A DNA stretch of 64,000 nucleotides from Culex pipiens pallens (Eukaryota; Arthropoda; Insecta; Diptera; Culicidae): the NCBI RefSeq assembly GCF_016801865.2, contig NC_068938.1, positions 214,083,611 to 214,147,610 on the forward strand. Reading direction: 5' to 3'. The position numbers and the translations under genes were made by a program. Under the pieces are notes generated by a model. It was not told the origin of the DNA, did no database searches, and worked only from the letters and a program-made list of their open reading frames with translations. Below, one piece after another: positions 12,380 through 25,135 of the stretch. Every line of letters starts with the position of its first letter. The first letter of the stretch is position 1.

Positions 12380-12780
12380 GTTCCTGATCACGAATCCGAG
12401 CTCATTTTTCGATGTCTCGTCTCGACACCTTCAATTTTTGAACATTCGAAAAAGATGTATTTTTTGGATGGTTTGGAAATTTGGTGTAAAAAATTTGACG
12501 CATCCGAAAAAAAAGTATTTTTATCGAAAAAATAAAAAAACAAAAATAGCTTCACAATTCTGCCTTTTTTGTTACTCAACTGTAAACTGTTGTAGGAAAT
12601 TTAATGCACTTTTCAAATCTGACAAAAACAAAAAAGTTGATGTACAAATATAAGGGGTTTGTTGATAACTATCATGATTTATCGCGGTTTTACGAAAAAA
12701 AAAGTTTTGAAACATTCCTTTTAATGTTTTTCTTTGATTTATCGTCCGTGCCTGTAGCGGGTGACCTTAATGGGCCATGA
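12380..12780. mobile_element. Half copy of the 26560-28319 foldback family
   Basis: It matches 26615-27290 in order: CACGAATCCGAGC, TTTTTGAACATTCGAAAAAG, the CGAAAAAA tandem stretch, TTACTCAACTGTA and AAGGGGTTTG. Only one arm is present. Confidence 0.6.
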
Positions 12781-15597
12781 ACAATGACAACCAACTTAAA
12801 CAATACTTGCAACGGATTTCATGTTCTTAAAATATTTATACGTTGATTCTATTGTATTTTAACAACCAAGTCACGTCGGGATCATATTTTATTATCTTTA
12901 TTTTTTGTGATTCTTCCATGTGTTCAGTTTTTGTCTTTAATGCGGTATATTTACACTGAGTTCATTTTTCGAGTGAATTTTTAATTTTTCGTCATTTTCA
13001 AAAGACTACCATTTCCTAGTTCAAATAAATGTAAGATATCTAAAATATCATCTTTTATACCTTTGAAATCCACTCCAATATGAAAATATATCTGGACTAA
13101 AATTTGTTTTTTCCCTAAATAAAATTTGCACTCTTTTCTATGAAATTTAATTTATAAACCATGCAGATTTTACTCAGTTAATTCAATTCAGTAATTCGCA
13201 AAAACGAAAAAAAAAATTACATTTGTTTAGAAGGGGGAAAATGCATAAATAACAGCAATAAGAAAAAACTGGTTACATAATTTAAATGTACTTTAATGAA
13301 ATCGAATTTTCTGACTTAAAATTTAAATTGCTGTCTTTGGAAAAAAAAGAAAAAAAACATTGCAGCTCAAATTAAAACAAAAAAAAATTTCCTTACGTGC
13401 ACCCATTTGACTACATAAGACCATATCAGCGATAACCATATGTAACTGATAGTGGCTTGGCCCCACGGGCACCGATGTGTGCACCTCTTCTTCATGCGCC
13501 AGGCGCGATCCGCAACCAAATGTGAGCGCTAATAATCACACAAAAATGCATCACATTTCGGAAAAGAAAGCTGCGCGATGGTGGTGCCATCATCGCGGCA
13601 TATTTATATCGTATCATGATTATTAAAAGTGTGTGTTTGTGTTATGTTATCAAAGCTCAGGTGGCATGCATGCTTGCATATCGGGCAATTTGTTGGCGGT
13701 AATTTATAGAGGGAGATTGAATGTTGGAAGCTAGCCATGGCGCCATGGGTGGTAATACTCAAAATAACTGCGATTGCGTACATGAAAATTCCAGTTTTAT
13801 GTGAGCTTGCGATGTCCAATCATTTGTTGGATTTTTGAGAAAAAAAAAAACTGAGATTATTAAAAAAAACAATTCAAACCAGCTATTCCTGTACCTTGGT
13901 GTCCCATGGAAACAATTTTCGACTTTTGTCAAAACCAGAAATTGAATTTAATTAATTTTGTCAAACATTAAAAAAAAAAGAAAAAAAAAACTTTAATTTT
14001 CAGGAATCTTTTATTGAAATGGTCTTGAAAAAACCGCTTGCCGAATCTTGCACCGGCCCTCCACTTACATTTGAAATAAGCAAAAATCAATCACATTCAA
14101 GCTCACACTCAAATTAACACCAATTTTCACTTGAATTAGACCATGACTTATCTGAAAAGTTGTCTCCCAGTGCAAGGTCAGAAAGTTTGATTTCAACAAC
14201 ACTACCCTGAAGCAAAGAGGGTTACGATATTCGTGGTGCAGTCATCTTGAATGTTATCGTTAGGCAAATAAAGTATCAATTGACCGTGGCATTTTGCAGG
14301 GGGATCCGCATAACATTCCGTCCACGTAATCGTTGCATGGATGCCACCACTTTAATTCACCATGAGTAGCAATTGAAAAATATTTGATTTCATGAAGAAA
14401 AAAAATAATCGATATTTTTATCAAGTCATTCTTCTCAAAACCAAATTACGTTTCCCATGATCAAAACAACCTCGAGTTTCTACTCCGCAAAGTCCGATAC
14501 TCGTGGAATATCAATGTCAACCATGTTTACCTCTACCTCGACTCGGATAGATATAATTAAGAATTGATCACTGCGTTCTCGATGTTTACTGCAACGAAAA
14601 CTAATTAACCTCCATGAGACGACAAAACAGTTCCAGGAAACCTAGAGCCCGCAAGATCGATTACCCTCGGTGGTGCTTGTGCTGGTCGGTACCATGATTA
14701 TTGCGGATGGTCTTGGTCATCTCCAAGAGTGCTTGGCAACCTCTTGAACATCGCCGTCATCCTCTTCTTCTACGAGCGGATCATGCTGATCTTCGCCGAT
14801 CGCAGCTCATCTCTACTAGCCAAACCACCACCGCACCGATCAACCTCTACGAACTCCTCGACGTGTTCAACGATTTGGCTGCGCGGCGCGGATGTCGTCC
14901 TTGGCATCGATACGACGAATGAGGGTGCATTTAAAATGCTATTTATTATTCAGCTAAGAGAGGTGAAAAAAGTGAACACGACAGACAAAAAAAAGAGCTG
15001 CTTTTCACTAGGCTCCAATTTCACACGTGGGTTGAGATCAACGCAGGTCGGCGACGAGGATTAACAACATCTTGTATCGCACGCGTCCAAAGAAAGATGC
15101 TGCACAAATGATCGATCGAATCACACCTTTATACGGCGCATGTTTTGCGAATTCCTCCAAGTTGGACGATGCTCGTTCTGCAACGCGCGACTTCAATGTT
15201 GCGATGGCTCACGAGATACCCTCGAGGGAATTCCGAGAACAAACGATCGTGCAGCAAACGTAGAGCTATCATGCACAATTTATGGGACATCTTGGTTCTG
15301 GCCCGAGGATCGTGTATCATGTGGCTTGATGGTAATTTATTTTTATTGGCCCACCGCCACCCAGTTTGGATATGATTACTCGGTCTAGTGTTCTAGGAAT
15401 GCATTCGCGAGCGAGGATGCTTTATCACAAGAGTTGGAATTTCCCGAACGGAAAGGAGATTCATGAGGATGACCTTCCGGATGGGGGTTTTGTACGATGA
15501 ACTCTAAAGAAGCATAAGGTCTAGAAAAAACCTTCAAGTGGTGACAGTTTAATATAAATTTCTTTGATTTATGGTGTTCTGAGAAAAGATTACACTA
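12781..15597. other. No gene seen; islands at 13410-13820 and 14020-15400
   Basis: 12780-13400 is AT-rich. 14640-15060 is GC-rich and looks superficially coding: frames switch between LGNLLNIAVILFFYERIM and neighbouring frames, but stops and frame changes break it, and I recognise no family. It could be unique non-coding DNA or an old gene remnant. Confidence 0.4.
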
Positions 15598-15813
15598 CAC
15601 AGCAAAAAATTGTGTAATTTTGGAAGGTGTAATTTTAGAAGGTTGAATATTACCTCTTTTATGATGTAATTTTACCTCAATTAAGACTGAAAAAGTGACA
15701 TTACACCAGAATAGTGGTAAAATTACACATTTTCAGAGGTAAAATTACACCTTTTCTTACATAAAAGATGTACCCCTTCCCAGATGTAATATTACCATGA
15801 TTTTTTTTCTATG
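15598..15813. mobile_element. CACAG-end MITE with TA duplication, 216 bp
   Basis: Ends CACAGCAAAAAATTGTG and a slightly changed inverse (TTTTTTTTCTATG), flanked by TA (15596-15597 and 15814-15815). The inside carries several GTAATTTTACC-like phrases in both orientations. Confidence 0.75.
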
Positions 15814-16517
15814 TACTCGTATTTTTTAAGTTGATGACAGTAAACGCTTCAGTATCTTCAAGGTATGATAGATTCGGGCTCCCTGAACACGCTCCAATCG
15901 ATAGAATTGAGTTTTAGTGAATTCCCTGCCAATAAATAACATTGTGAATTTTGGGTATATATGCTATGGAATCAACTTAAAAAAGCATAGATAATAGGAT
16001 GTAACAAAAATGACTTTTTGGCGGGTATTCAAGGATTTGTTCCGGTGGGCGTATTGAGCCCAAATCCAAAATATACGCTTGATTGGACGTAACAGGAGCT
16101 GGCGCTTTGCATTTGAATTTAAAATGGGATTTAACCCGTAAAAAAAGATTTTTTTCAAAAAATGTCGCTTTTTGAGGCATTTTGGCCACTGAAGCGTTTA
16201 TTTTCAACATCATTGGCGTGTAGGCCAGATCCTTGTGCATCTTTTGGTATATATAACATTGAAATTTGGAGCACCTTGGAGCTCGGTACAGACCACGGGG
16301 ATGCTACGGCTGTCATCTGCATACAATGTCACTGAAGCCTAAAAAGTACCAAAGTTTTGGTGTCTAGTGTCAAAATTATGGGGAGTAACATGACAAAAAG
16401 AGCGTAAAATCGAAAGGACGAAAATCTTTTTTTTTTATTTATTTTTGTTTTGTTAGTTAAAATGAAATTAAATGTGTACCATTATCCGGGGCAAATCGGT
16501 TTTCAGATAGAATAGAC

Positions 16518-17680
16518 CAGGGGTGCTCAAAGTTTTTGGAGGCCGGGCCAAAATTGAAGCTCAAATGAGCTTGCGGGCCAAATTTACAAAAAAAAGGTTA
16601 TTTAAAAAAATTACGTTATTTTAATTTAAAAGATTTAATTTCTGTTATTTAAAAAAAGTCAATTCAAAATAATAGAAACAACAAAATAACGGTTTTCTAT
16701 CGGTATTGTTGATTTTATTGTTTCAGGTATTTGAAAAAAAAGTTTTTAGCTGAATGTACTTGTGTTTTCAAATAAAAAAAAAGTTTTGTTTTTATATTTC
16801 GAAAATGTGTTATGTCACCAAACAATTAAACAATTCATCTAAAGGCGTAATTTTATCTATAAGTTAAGTGTGGCTAATGAAAAATCGTTGAGAGCCAGAA
16901 TTTCAACATTTATTTCATCGAAAATTCACTAAAATTCAAATTATTTTTAATAAACCCAAACATGCTCAAATGATTCTAAATGCAAAGGAATGTATATTTA
17001 ATTAATTTCAGCTGATTGCACTTAAATTTCTTTTTTTTTAGTTTTGAAGTTTTTTGAAAATATATTTTTGCTCCTGGTTTTTCGAGCCAATTTTTTAATA
17101 ATGGGGGAGGGGTGGGTTGATTGACGAAATATTTGCAACAAACTTGATCCTCCGATTTCCACATTTTGTCTGCCTGAATCAGTTGGTAGTCAATCAGATT
17201 CGTTATCCAACTGTAACGAGTTCGAATCCCGGAGGAAGTGCAATGTAAGTTTGAGGGTCAGTTCATTAAAGGGCCATTATGACTTGCAAATTAATAAAGA
17301 AAACTTATATTTTTGCAACAATTACAGAATTCTACCTAAGTCAAACTTTAACGTTTTTTAAATATTTCCAAAAATGTTTGATGAAAGTTTTGACGATATT
17401 TACTAGTTTCACTCACATTGCAACGTGTGAAATTGTTTTAATTATAATTTTTTTGAACAAATTATTTGTATCCTAAAGTGGGGATCAGAATATTGATAAA
17501 TCATAAGTTTTTTTTTTTCAACAAAAAATTATAAAGATTAGCAGTTTAAAATAAACCTTAATTTTGAAAAAGTATAAAATCACTTTACAAGTGGTCAACG
17601 GGCCATTTTACATGATCATTCAAAATGGGTCCGCGGGCCACAAAATATCACCTCGCGGGCCACGTTTGGCCCGCGGGCCA
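16518..17680. mobile_element. hAT-like element rich in GGGCC motifs, right end lost
   Basis: The left end CAGGGGTGCTCAAAGTTTTT followed by GGAGGCCGGGCC is the style of many hAT termini. The right side still has GCGGGCCACGTTTGGCCCGC but stops before a matching CACCCCTG end. The interior is AT-rich without transposase and includes a tRNA-like stretch. Confidence 0.5.
17166..17240 (+). pseudogene. tRNA-like sequence (degenerate)
   Basis: It contains AATCAGTTGGTAGTCAATCA (D-arm-like), GATTCGTTATCC (anticodon-arm-like) and GAGTTCGAATCCC (B box). The stems are poorly paired, so it is not a working tRNA; it is more likely a tRNA-derived SINE head or a tRNA pseudogene. Confidence 0.4.
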
Positions 17681-17929
17681 TGATGATGATCATGATCATC
17701 TTTTCTGTATTGGAGGGTTAAATTACTATGCACTACTGGACATCGTAAAATTGACAACGTAATTTATTCAAATCAAGTTTGTTCGGTTTGTTTTTAGCAA
17801 AATACAATGGAGCCTGCCTCAATTTAACTCCACAATATGGTAGCAATAACCATGGTTGGGATTTCAGTGCATGTTGATTTGAGTTTTATCTAGCTTTAAA
17901 CTTAATGTTACGATGAATTGTTTCAGGTG

Positions 17930-18425
17930 GAAATTTTTGCTCGGGTATCCCATTTTTTGGAGATGGATTTATCAAATTCGAGTTCCTGAGCCAATTTCAG
18001 AATAACATGTATTAAAATGTTTATATTTATCCATTTATACTCTTTACTAAACTAAAATTTAAAAAAATCGCCGATTCACATTTATTGGAAATTTGGTTTA
18101 TATCCAACGATACGAAACGTCAACCGACAAGATCAGATTCTTATTTTTTTTACTTTATTTTTTTTAAAGAGTAGGCATAAATGGATGAAAATCAACATTT
18201 CTATTCCTAAATGCTTATAACTTCCGTTAGATTTGAACAATTGGGATGCTTCACCCTTCATTTTGTAGCATTTTAAGCTCTGTTTAAGATTTTTTAGGCT
18301 CAATTGAAATTTGCCTTAGTTGTAGATATTTTATTTTTTTTGGGTATTTAAAAGTTCAAAAGTTGTGTCCAGATTTGTTCCACTTTCCATTGAGCTAGAG
18401 TGCTCATATTTATAATAAGATTTAT
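17930..18425. mobile_element. Diverged copy of the TTAA foldback interior
   Basis: It shares, in order, phrases with 6468-7200: TTTTTGCTCGGG, TTCCTGAG, ATGTTTATATTTATCCATTT, AACAATTGGGATG and GAGCTAGAGTGCTCATA. The outer ends with TTAA are not present. Confidence 0.5.
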
Positions 18426-18845
18426 TATATTTTGATTTGTGACCCTCTGAAATGTTAATCCCGAAACAGCGACACCAAACATTTGGTTGCGGCTTCAGCA
18501 AGCTACGTCAGTATCACGGTTCTGTTACAGACCTTCAAAGTTTGGCATTTTTTTCGTAAAATCGGTCGAATATTTACGGGTTAAATCCCATTTAAAATTC
18601 AAATGCAAAGCGCCAGCTCCTGTTACGTTGAATCAAGCGTATATTTTGGATTTGGGCTTAGTATGCCCACCGGAACAAACCCTTGAATGTCCGCCAAAAA
18701 GTCTTTTTTGTTACACTCTAATAGATAAAGGGGTTATACCCGAAATCATCAATTTTATTTATTGGCGATTGGAACATGTTCAATGAGTCCAAATCTATCA
18801 TACCTTGACTTGCCTTTACGATACTGAAGCGTTTACTGGCATTAA

Positions 18846-19660
18846 CTTCAAAAATATCGACTTGTGTTAATGATTTTAATAAACTTATGGTAGAATTAAA
18901 AACAAATCACAAAGAAATACGGATGTATAACTATAAATTATTAACTGATAAAGTATCAACCAAAAAACCAGCTAGTTTTGGGGGTCTCCAATGCGGTTTA
19001 CATTTGGTGCCCCCAGGGCGTTCCATTTATGCTGTCAATTTAGCCTAACATCAAACGCTTTTTTTTTTGTTCGCACGCGTTTTCAGACATTGCTATTGAC
19101 TTGTTTTGGTCCCGTGGTGTACAACTTTCGGTTCGAAGGCCCTCCCCCAGACCGCAGGCTGGGCGGGGGTCGTCGGTGATGGTGTCAAGTGCGACTTGTT
19201 TTTTTTTCGACTGGAGCATATCTATTCGAAAGATTGCGGTATTTCTCGCGGCTGACCTTGAACATCATTTTTCGATTGACTTCTTGTGCCACCTTGGCAC
19301 TCCGCGGAGGGTGCCGCCAGCAATTTTAAGACTTCATTTTTCCAGTTTCATTTGTATGGAGATTGTATCGGGGCGAAAGATCGTCATGGTCGGGTCAAGA
19401 ACGTGTCACTTGGTGCTGGGTTCGAATCCAGCAAATAACAAACAGTTTTTTGAACAAAGTAAAAAAACAACGCATCCATAACTCTGACATCACCATCGCC
19501 GGTTACCAGCGGGTCAATTCCTCAACTCGAAACAAAAAACGGTTAAATTGTACACGGTGCATGCATTTCCTACAGCACACAAAGCAAACGTGGCGAGGTG
19601 TTTTCCGCGAAATGCTTATTTTCACATTCGTTTTCAAGTTGGTCAAAAACAACGTCGTCG
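18846..19660. other. No gene seen; includes a B-box-like motif
   Basis: Moderate GC content. GCTGGGTTCGAATCCAGC at 19417-19434 is a small perfect hairpin around a tRNA B-box-like core, perhaps from a SINE. The open frames are short and motif-free. Confidence 0.35.
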
Positions 19661-20963
19661 CCCAAGTAGCACACTTTGTTCGCCAAAAGATTTCCGAACT
19701 TGTTGTTGAACTCATTTACTATGTTTTCCCAACGTCCCTGAGAACTCTTGAACGCTGGAAAAAGCGCACGTTTTTCTGTTGTTGAACATCTCTTAACCCG
19801 TTAGAAATGTGCGTGGTTTAATTAAGTTTTACCAGCGCACGTCCTACTTGCATAGAGAACGTTTGTTGAACATGTCATAAGAACTCTTGACTATAAGATT
19901 CTGAACCGGGTTGGATAACGTCGTTAGAACCGTTTAGCAACATTCTGCCTTTAAGATTCAGGAGGGAGTTAGGCAAACGTTTTTATAACCGTTCAAGAAC
20001 ATATCGTGGCAGACAAGAATGTTTAACAGGCTTTTCATAAAATACGTTCAAGGTGTTCGCTCAAAAGTTATTTTTTCTTCATTTAATCCTTTATTTGTGA
20101 GTAATGTCGCTTTACGATATTTAACTACCAGTTTTTTGTAATTTATTAGTTTGGACAGGGATACGCCATTTATGAATGATGGATAATAAAAAAAATCAAC
20201 CATAAAAAATCATTCAATTTCTTAATTATGCTCTTGGGGTTTTTGTTTTTCAATTATGTTTGAGTGCTAATTAACATCGCTTGCTACTACTACTACTTTA
20301 CTACTGCTGCTGGTGCCCGGTGCTGCATTTTCAGTTTTCCTTTTGATGAAGAATGCTCAGGGCAAGTATCGAACTCAAGATCACTCCAAATGTCTAGTCC
20401 GGGCGCGCGTCTGCTTCTTTCCACGAGGGGTTATGTTGGATGAGCAGGCCTAAACGTCAATAAGAGAATGCGGTCATCTAGGTTTTACCAAGTTCACTAA
20501 CAGTTTGCCAAAACTTCTTTCGAACATAAGCTGTTTCTATTTTTAGAACTATCCTTGCTTGTTTCGTCAACATGTCCTTGCTCGAATTTTAGAACACGAA
20601 CGCGAACGTCACATAAACAACTTGTTTACGAGAAATCCCAGCCGAAGCCAAAGGTCAAATCTACTGTGTTATCACGTTTAGCAAACTGAAATGAAACATC
20701 ATGTCTGCAAATGTCATTTTGCTTTTCGAGTTCTACAAGCATGTTGCATTGAGGTCAGAATAAACTTCAAAATGAACTGTTCGTAATCCGTTGCTAGATT
20801 TGGCATTTGTGTTACACAGCCATGTTGAACAATGGTTTTTTGATCAAAATGTGAACAATTGACCAAATTTTTTGACACTTGTTCAATAATTAATGAATAA
20901 AAACACTTATGCAGCAATTGTTCAACAACAAAATAAATAGCGATGTTTTTCTTGCTACTTGGG
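19661..20963. mobile_element. Non-autonomous element with CCCAAGTAGC ends
   Basis: 1303 bp with ends CCCAAGTAGCA and TGCTACTTGGG, flanked by a 5-bp direct repeat CGTCG (19656-19660 and 20964-20968). TTGTTGTTGAAC occurs subterminally in both arms. No transposase is seen; the superfamily is undecided. Confidence 0.6.
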
Positions 20964-20968
20964 CGTCG

Positions 20969-21354
20969 ACATAACGCGTCCGCGTGTAATCACCTTTGTT
21001 TGGCACTGATGTGCCGATACCGGTCAAAATGGCAATAGAAGAAGGTATACAACAGTCCACTTAGTGTTTGATGGACATCATTTACAGAAATATTTTGATT
21101 TGTTTTAAATTTCAATGTTCAGAACTGCCACGTGCAGCAAAAAGATCAAAATTGAAATAAAAAAAAACCACGAATTCATGAGAATATGTTTCTTCCTAAA
21201 GTTTTATGTTTGTTTTCGACCTGTGGTCCAAAAATTTAAAATTCGTAAAAGGTCTAAAAGCGCCCTATTTCATTAAAAATACAAAAATTATTGTTATACT
21301 ATGTATTTTAAACAGTTTGCAATCAATTGTAGAAGATTTTTGAAAGAAGATGTT
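20969..21354. other. No gene seen
   Basis: AT-rich sequence with no open frame of note and no repeat structure that I could define. Confidence 0.4.
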
Positions 21355-21460
21355 TAGGGCTAGTGATTTTTCAAGGCAAAAATATCGAAATTCCGTGGCA
21401 TGCCAATTAAAAAACATTATAATTTCACGGCAATTTCATGGTACTTAAAAAAATGCTCAC
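21355..21460. mobile_element. End fragment of the TAGGGCTA hAT-like family
   Basis: TAGGGCTAGTGATTTTTCA followed by GGCAAAAATATCG matches the ends of the element at 7473-8353. The opposite end was not found. Confidence 0.45.
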
Positions 21461-21901
21461 ATTAAACGTAAAAATGTATGCTTTTAACAGTATTACGAAC
21501 AGAAAAGTGTCTTAAAAGTTTTCAGCTTTTTTTAATGTTATTGAGGTTTAAGAAGTTAAATTTAAAAAAATATTTTCAAAACGAAAAATAGAATCAGTAA
21601 AATAAATGTAATGAAATTTTGATTGTAGGGAAATTTGAGCATTTGAATAAAGGTTAAGAAATACTTTATCAAAAGCAGTTTTTTTCTACATTTATTGATA
21701 ATTTCAGAAAACAATAACACATTCCAAAATGCTTAGTTTATATAATTTCAAGATGTATCTTATTTTGAACTAATTCAAATTTATAAAATATAAAATCAAA
21801 ATATTCAAATATTGTTTTTCATATTTTCCTCTCTTTAAAAAAACTTGTTCATCGATATATTCGATATTACAAAGATTTAATATAAAAATACACAAGCTTT
21901 G

Positions 21902-22041
21902 TTTAATGTTTAATGTTTAATGTTTAATGTTTAATGTTTAATGTTTAATGTTTAATGTTTAATGTTTAATGTTTAATGTTTAATGTTTAATGTTTAATGT
22001 TTAATGTTTAATGTTTAATGTTTAATGTTTAATGTTTAATG
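21902..22041 (+). repeat. Perfect heptamer tandem repeat, 20 copies of TTTAATG
   Basis: Exactly 20 uninterrupted copies of the 7-bp unit (140 bp), followed by a partial unit. The lack of any variant unit suggests recent expansion. Confidence 0.97.
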
Positions 22042-22059
22042 TTAAGCAACATGAAGTTT

Positions 22060-24938
22060 GATGTGAAGATTTATATAAAAGTCTTTCTATGACGATATTA
22101 TCATCAAGCAACACACATCACCATCCAATGAGTTGGAAGCTGCAGATAACTGACCGAGATGAACGCACCGGGGACCTCTCACCGGCCTGTTGGGGCGTGT
22201 TCGATCGAACACACAACAACCAAAGGGGCGAAACAGCTTCGATTATGCAATTTTTCGAAACGACCGCCGCCGGCCAGTTCATCGAAAGTGGCCGAATATA
22301 AATATGGCAATGTGGTCGCGACCTCATCTAGAGAGAGAGGCGAGATAGAGAAAGAGGTTACGATTAAGTAAAATTTTGGTCCGACGCTGGCAGAGGGCGT
22401 TCAGGTCGGTTAACCGCAGACTTACGGTGATTTTACGGGTAAAAAGACCGGTGATGTTTGGCAGTTTCCACTTCCTTCATTGAAAGAAAAAAAGCTGCTG
22501 TCCTTCGGACTACTAATGGCCATGCCAGACAAAATAAATGCATCACTCATAATCGTAAATTAGTGAACTCGACATGTCTTGTTCCGTACTGTACACGATG
22601 GCCAAAGTGGGAGCTAAGTGTTCGAACGCCCTCATATCTGTAAAACCGGCAGGCAAAGCTGAGTTCATGTTGTACCAATTTATCTGCAATTTAATGCCTT
22701 TGCAAACGGTACACTCACACAGGAAACGCTGCCATGTTGATGAATAATCCAAATTAGCGGGAATTTCTACTTCTAGGCGTGTTCTCGCGACTCAAGTCAG
22801 CACTCCAAGGTTTGGCCGATGAAATATTCGACCGTGTGTGCTCTGACTTGTCACATGTGGGATACATTCATGTGCGAGGGTTCAGGTAAATTGTGCTCAT
22901 AAAACTCTGAATCACAACAACTGAACAAGATGCGGTAAAATCCCACTCAGTCAAGGTGCTGATCTTTACCACGCTGAACAAACCTGAACGCGCGCGCGCG
23001 TGTCCCCATTTTCATAACCTACAAAACATCCTTGGTAATCATCAAGAGTCCAAGATCGTGTGCTCCCATTCATTGCACGCACCGAAATGTGCGCGTAATG
23101 TGCCATTATAGTTTATTGAAAACAGCTTTTCATCGGTGAGCTGATGCTGTGTCCTTTCAAGAATAACCGCGAACCTTTCTCAAGTTCAACCTGGTCGTCT
23201 GGATGCGTCAGAGGTGCTCAGTTGGATTTTCTGATTATTTTTAATTTGAAATATCTTCAAGAATACAAACAGTTTTACTTACACGGAGAAATAAATATTC
23301 AAACATGATCTTGTTAGTGAAGTTTGTAGAAAAATACAATTTTTATCAAGAAAATAACTTTACATCACTTTGAAAGTTGATAGGTATGTGGGATACTACC
23401 TCACTAAAAATATAGATAAATAAAAAAATATTAGAATGTGATTAGTCCTCTAGATTTTCCTAAATTGTTTCACGATTTATAATTTGTTTGTTTGTCTGTT
23501 TGTTTTTTTTTCCTTTGGATGAGACTTTAGCCATACATTCCCTATGTAAGAAAAGGCTATTTCGCATCATTGTTTTTTTCCATACACGTCTCCTTATAAT
23601 TTTGGCACGATGGGTATGTAGCTTGAGATGGGATTTTCTGATCGATTTGGTTTGGTGATATTTTCTGAACCATTCAATAAAAATGATTTCAACATTTTTA
23701 AATTTGCCATAACTTTTGAAATGATCTACAAATAGAAATTGTTCCTCATTTCATATTTTAATAATATAATAAAAAAATAATTATTTTGTTGAAAAGAATC
23801 AGAAAATTTCACAAAAGTTTCAATTCTAACATTAAAAATCGAAACAATAGTTTTAAAGATAAAGTCAGTTGAAATTTATGGGCTAATTAGATGACATTCA
23901 GAAAAACAGAAAAACTAATTTTCATCGATTCGAAATCTTTGAGAGACTGTATCTGAGAAACTAATTGTTCAATTTGCATATTCTCAGAGAGAAAATTTAA
24001 GGATTTTTCTATGCTTAAAAAAAAGGGGTGGATTTCCAAAGGAAAGTTTCCTTAATAAAGTATCGAAACAAAATTATAATTTCCGCAAATTATAACCTTA
24101 AAGTGACTATAACTCCAAAACGATGCACTTGATCGAATAATCGGTAAAGTAGTTTTCGATTGTAAATTTTTACTTTGCTTTCAAGAATATTTTTTCGAAA
24201 TTTTTCATATTTTTGGAGTTTTTTGAGCCATAGTCATAATGGTGCAAAACATTATGCACTGTAGCTTAAATATGTCTTTTGGAGTCTCTATCATGGATAT
24301 CGAAAATTTACTTTTTTTTCTGAATACTTGTATGGCCATTGCCAATTTTATTTCATGTTTTTGTGTGTTTTCATTGAAAAAAAGTTGTAAAATAGTTTAA
24401 AAGACTTTTTAACTTTTTTTTTTACAAATTTTGAAATTTTGGGACCACAGACGAAAAAAAGTTTAAAAAAATATTTACATAAATTCATTGATATATTGCA
24501 AATTTTTGAGAGTAGATTAACTTTAATGATGTATGAAACATTTTGCAATCTCCGCAAAAAAAAAAAAAAAAAAAATGAAATCAGGCTTAAATTTTAAAAC
24601 TTAGATTTTATGTCCCCCCTACCTTCCTTGACCTCGACCAGAGCCGAGGGACAACAATCTTTAATAAAATTTGTACAAGCCTAATTATAATCTACAACTT
24701 TCCGAAGACACCAAATCGACCAGAAAATCCCATCTCAAGATACATAAAATTACTTCTTTTGACAAATGGGAATGTATGGACAAAGTTTCATTAAAACAAA
24801 AAAAAGCAAAGAAAAGTCGATTTACCGACCATGAAATGCAAATTTTGTATAGAACAAAAAGTCCAAGTTTATGGTTAATTTTTATTAATTCTGCAAAAAT
24901 ATTCAACGTATTCGAGACAATATTATCAAAAATGGCAA
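22060..24938. other. No gene seen; unique GC island then AT-rich repeats
   Basis: 22080-23230 is a GC-richer unique island with (CG)n at 22991-23000. 23280-24660 is AT-rich and resembles, in patches, the foldback family at 42575-44506 (for example CTACAACTTTCCGAAGACAC at 24692). A run of A stands at about 24555-24573. Confidence 0.4.
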
Positions 24939-24941
24939 ATA

Positions 24942-25133
24942 CAGGCCAGATTCGAATGTTCGAAGTTTAGATTATCCGAAATTTCAATTCTCAATTCTCT
25001 GAAAATATTCTGAACATTCCATTTCCTAGAGGTATTTTGGGATCTTATGAGCAAAGTAAACCAACATATCACACTTTGAAAATGTTTTTTTGTGAGTCGA
25101 TTGCGAGGACTTCGGATAATTGGGTCTGGACAA
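24942..25133. mobile_element. TA-flanked MITE, diverged copy
   Basis: The ends CAGGCCAGATTCGAATGTTC and an inverse ATAATTGGGTCTGGACAA resemble the ends of the element at 35228-36904. TA is present on both sides (24940-24941, 25134-25135). Confidence 0.55.
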
Positions 25134-25135
25134 TA

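Larger units (their letters stand above)
15838..18838. mobile_element. Large composite foldback with CAGTAAACGC ends
   Basis: The outer 19 bp, CAGTAAACGCTTCAGTATC, recur exactly inverted at 18820-18838. The arms 15838-16200 and 18550-18838 are inverted, diverged copies that share GGAGCTGGCGCTTTGCATTT. Other elements fill the middle (16518-17680 and 17930-18425). No clear target duplication was found. Related single ends occur at 55675 and 63415. Confidence 0.55.

Noticed and set aside
14701..15064. Membrane-like frame (LGNLLNIAVILFFYERIM...)
   Set aside because: The frame lacks an ATG start, is broken by neighbouring stops and matches no family I know.
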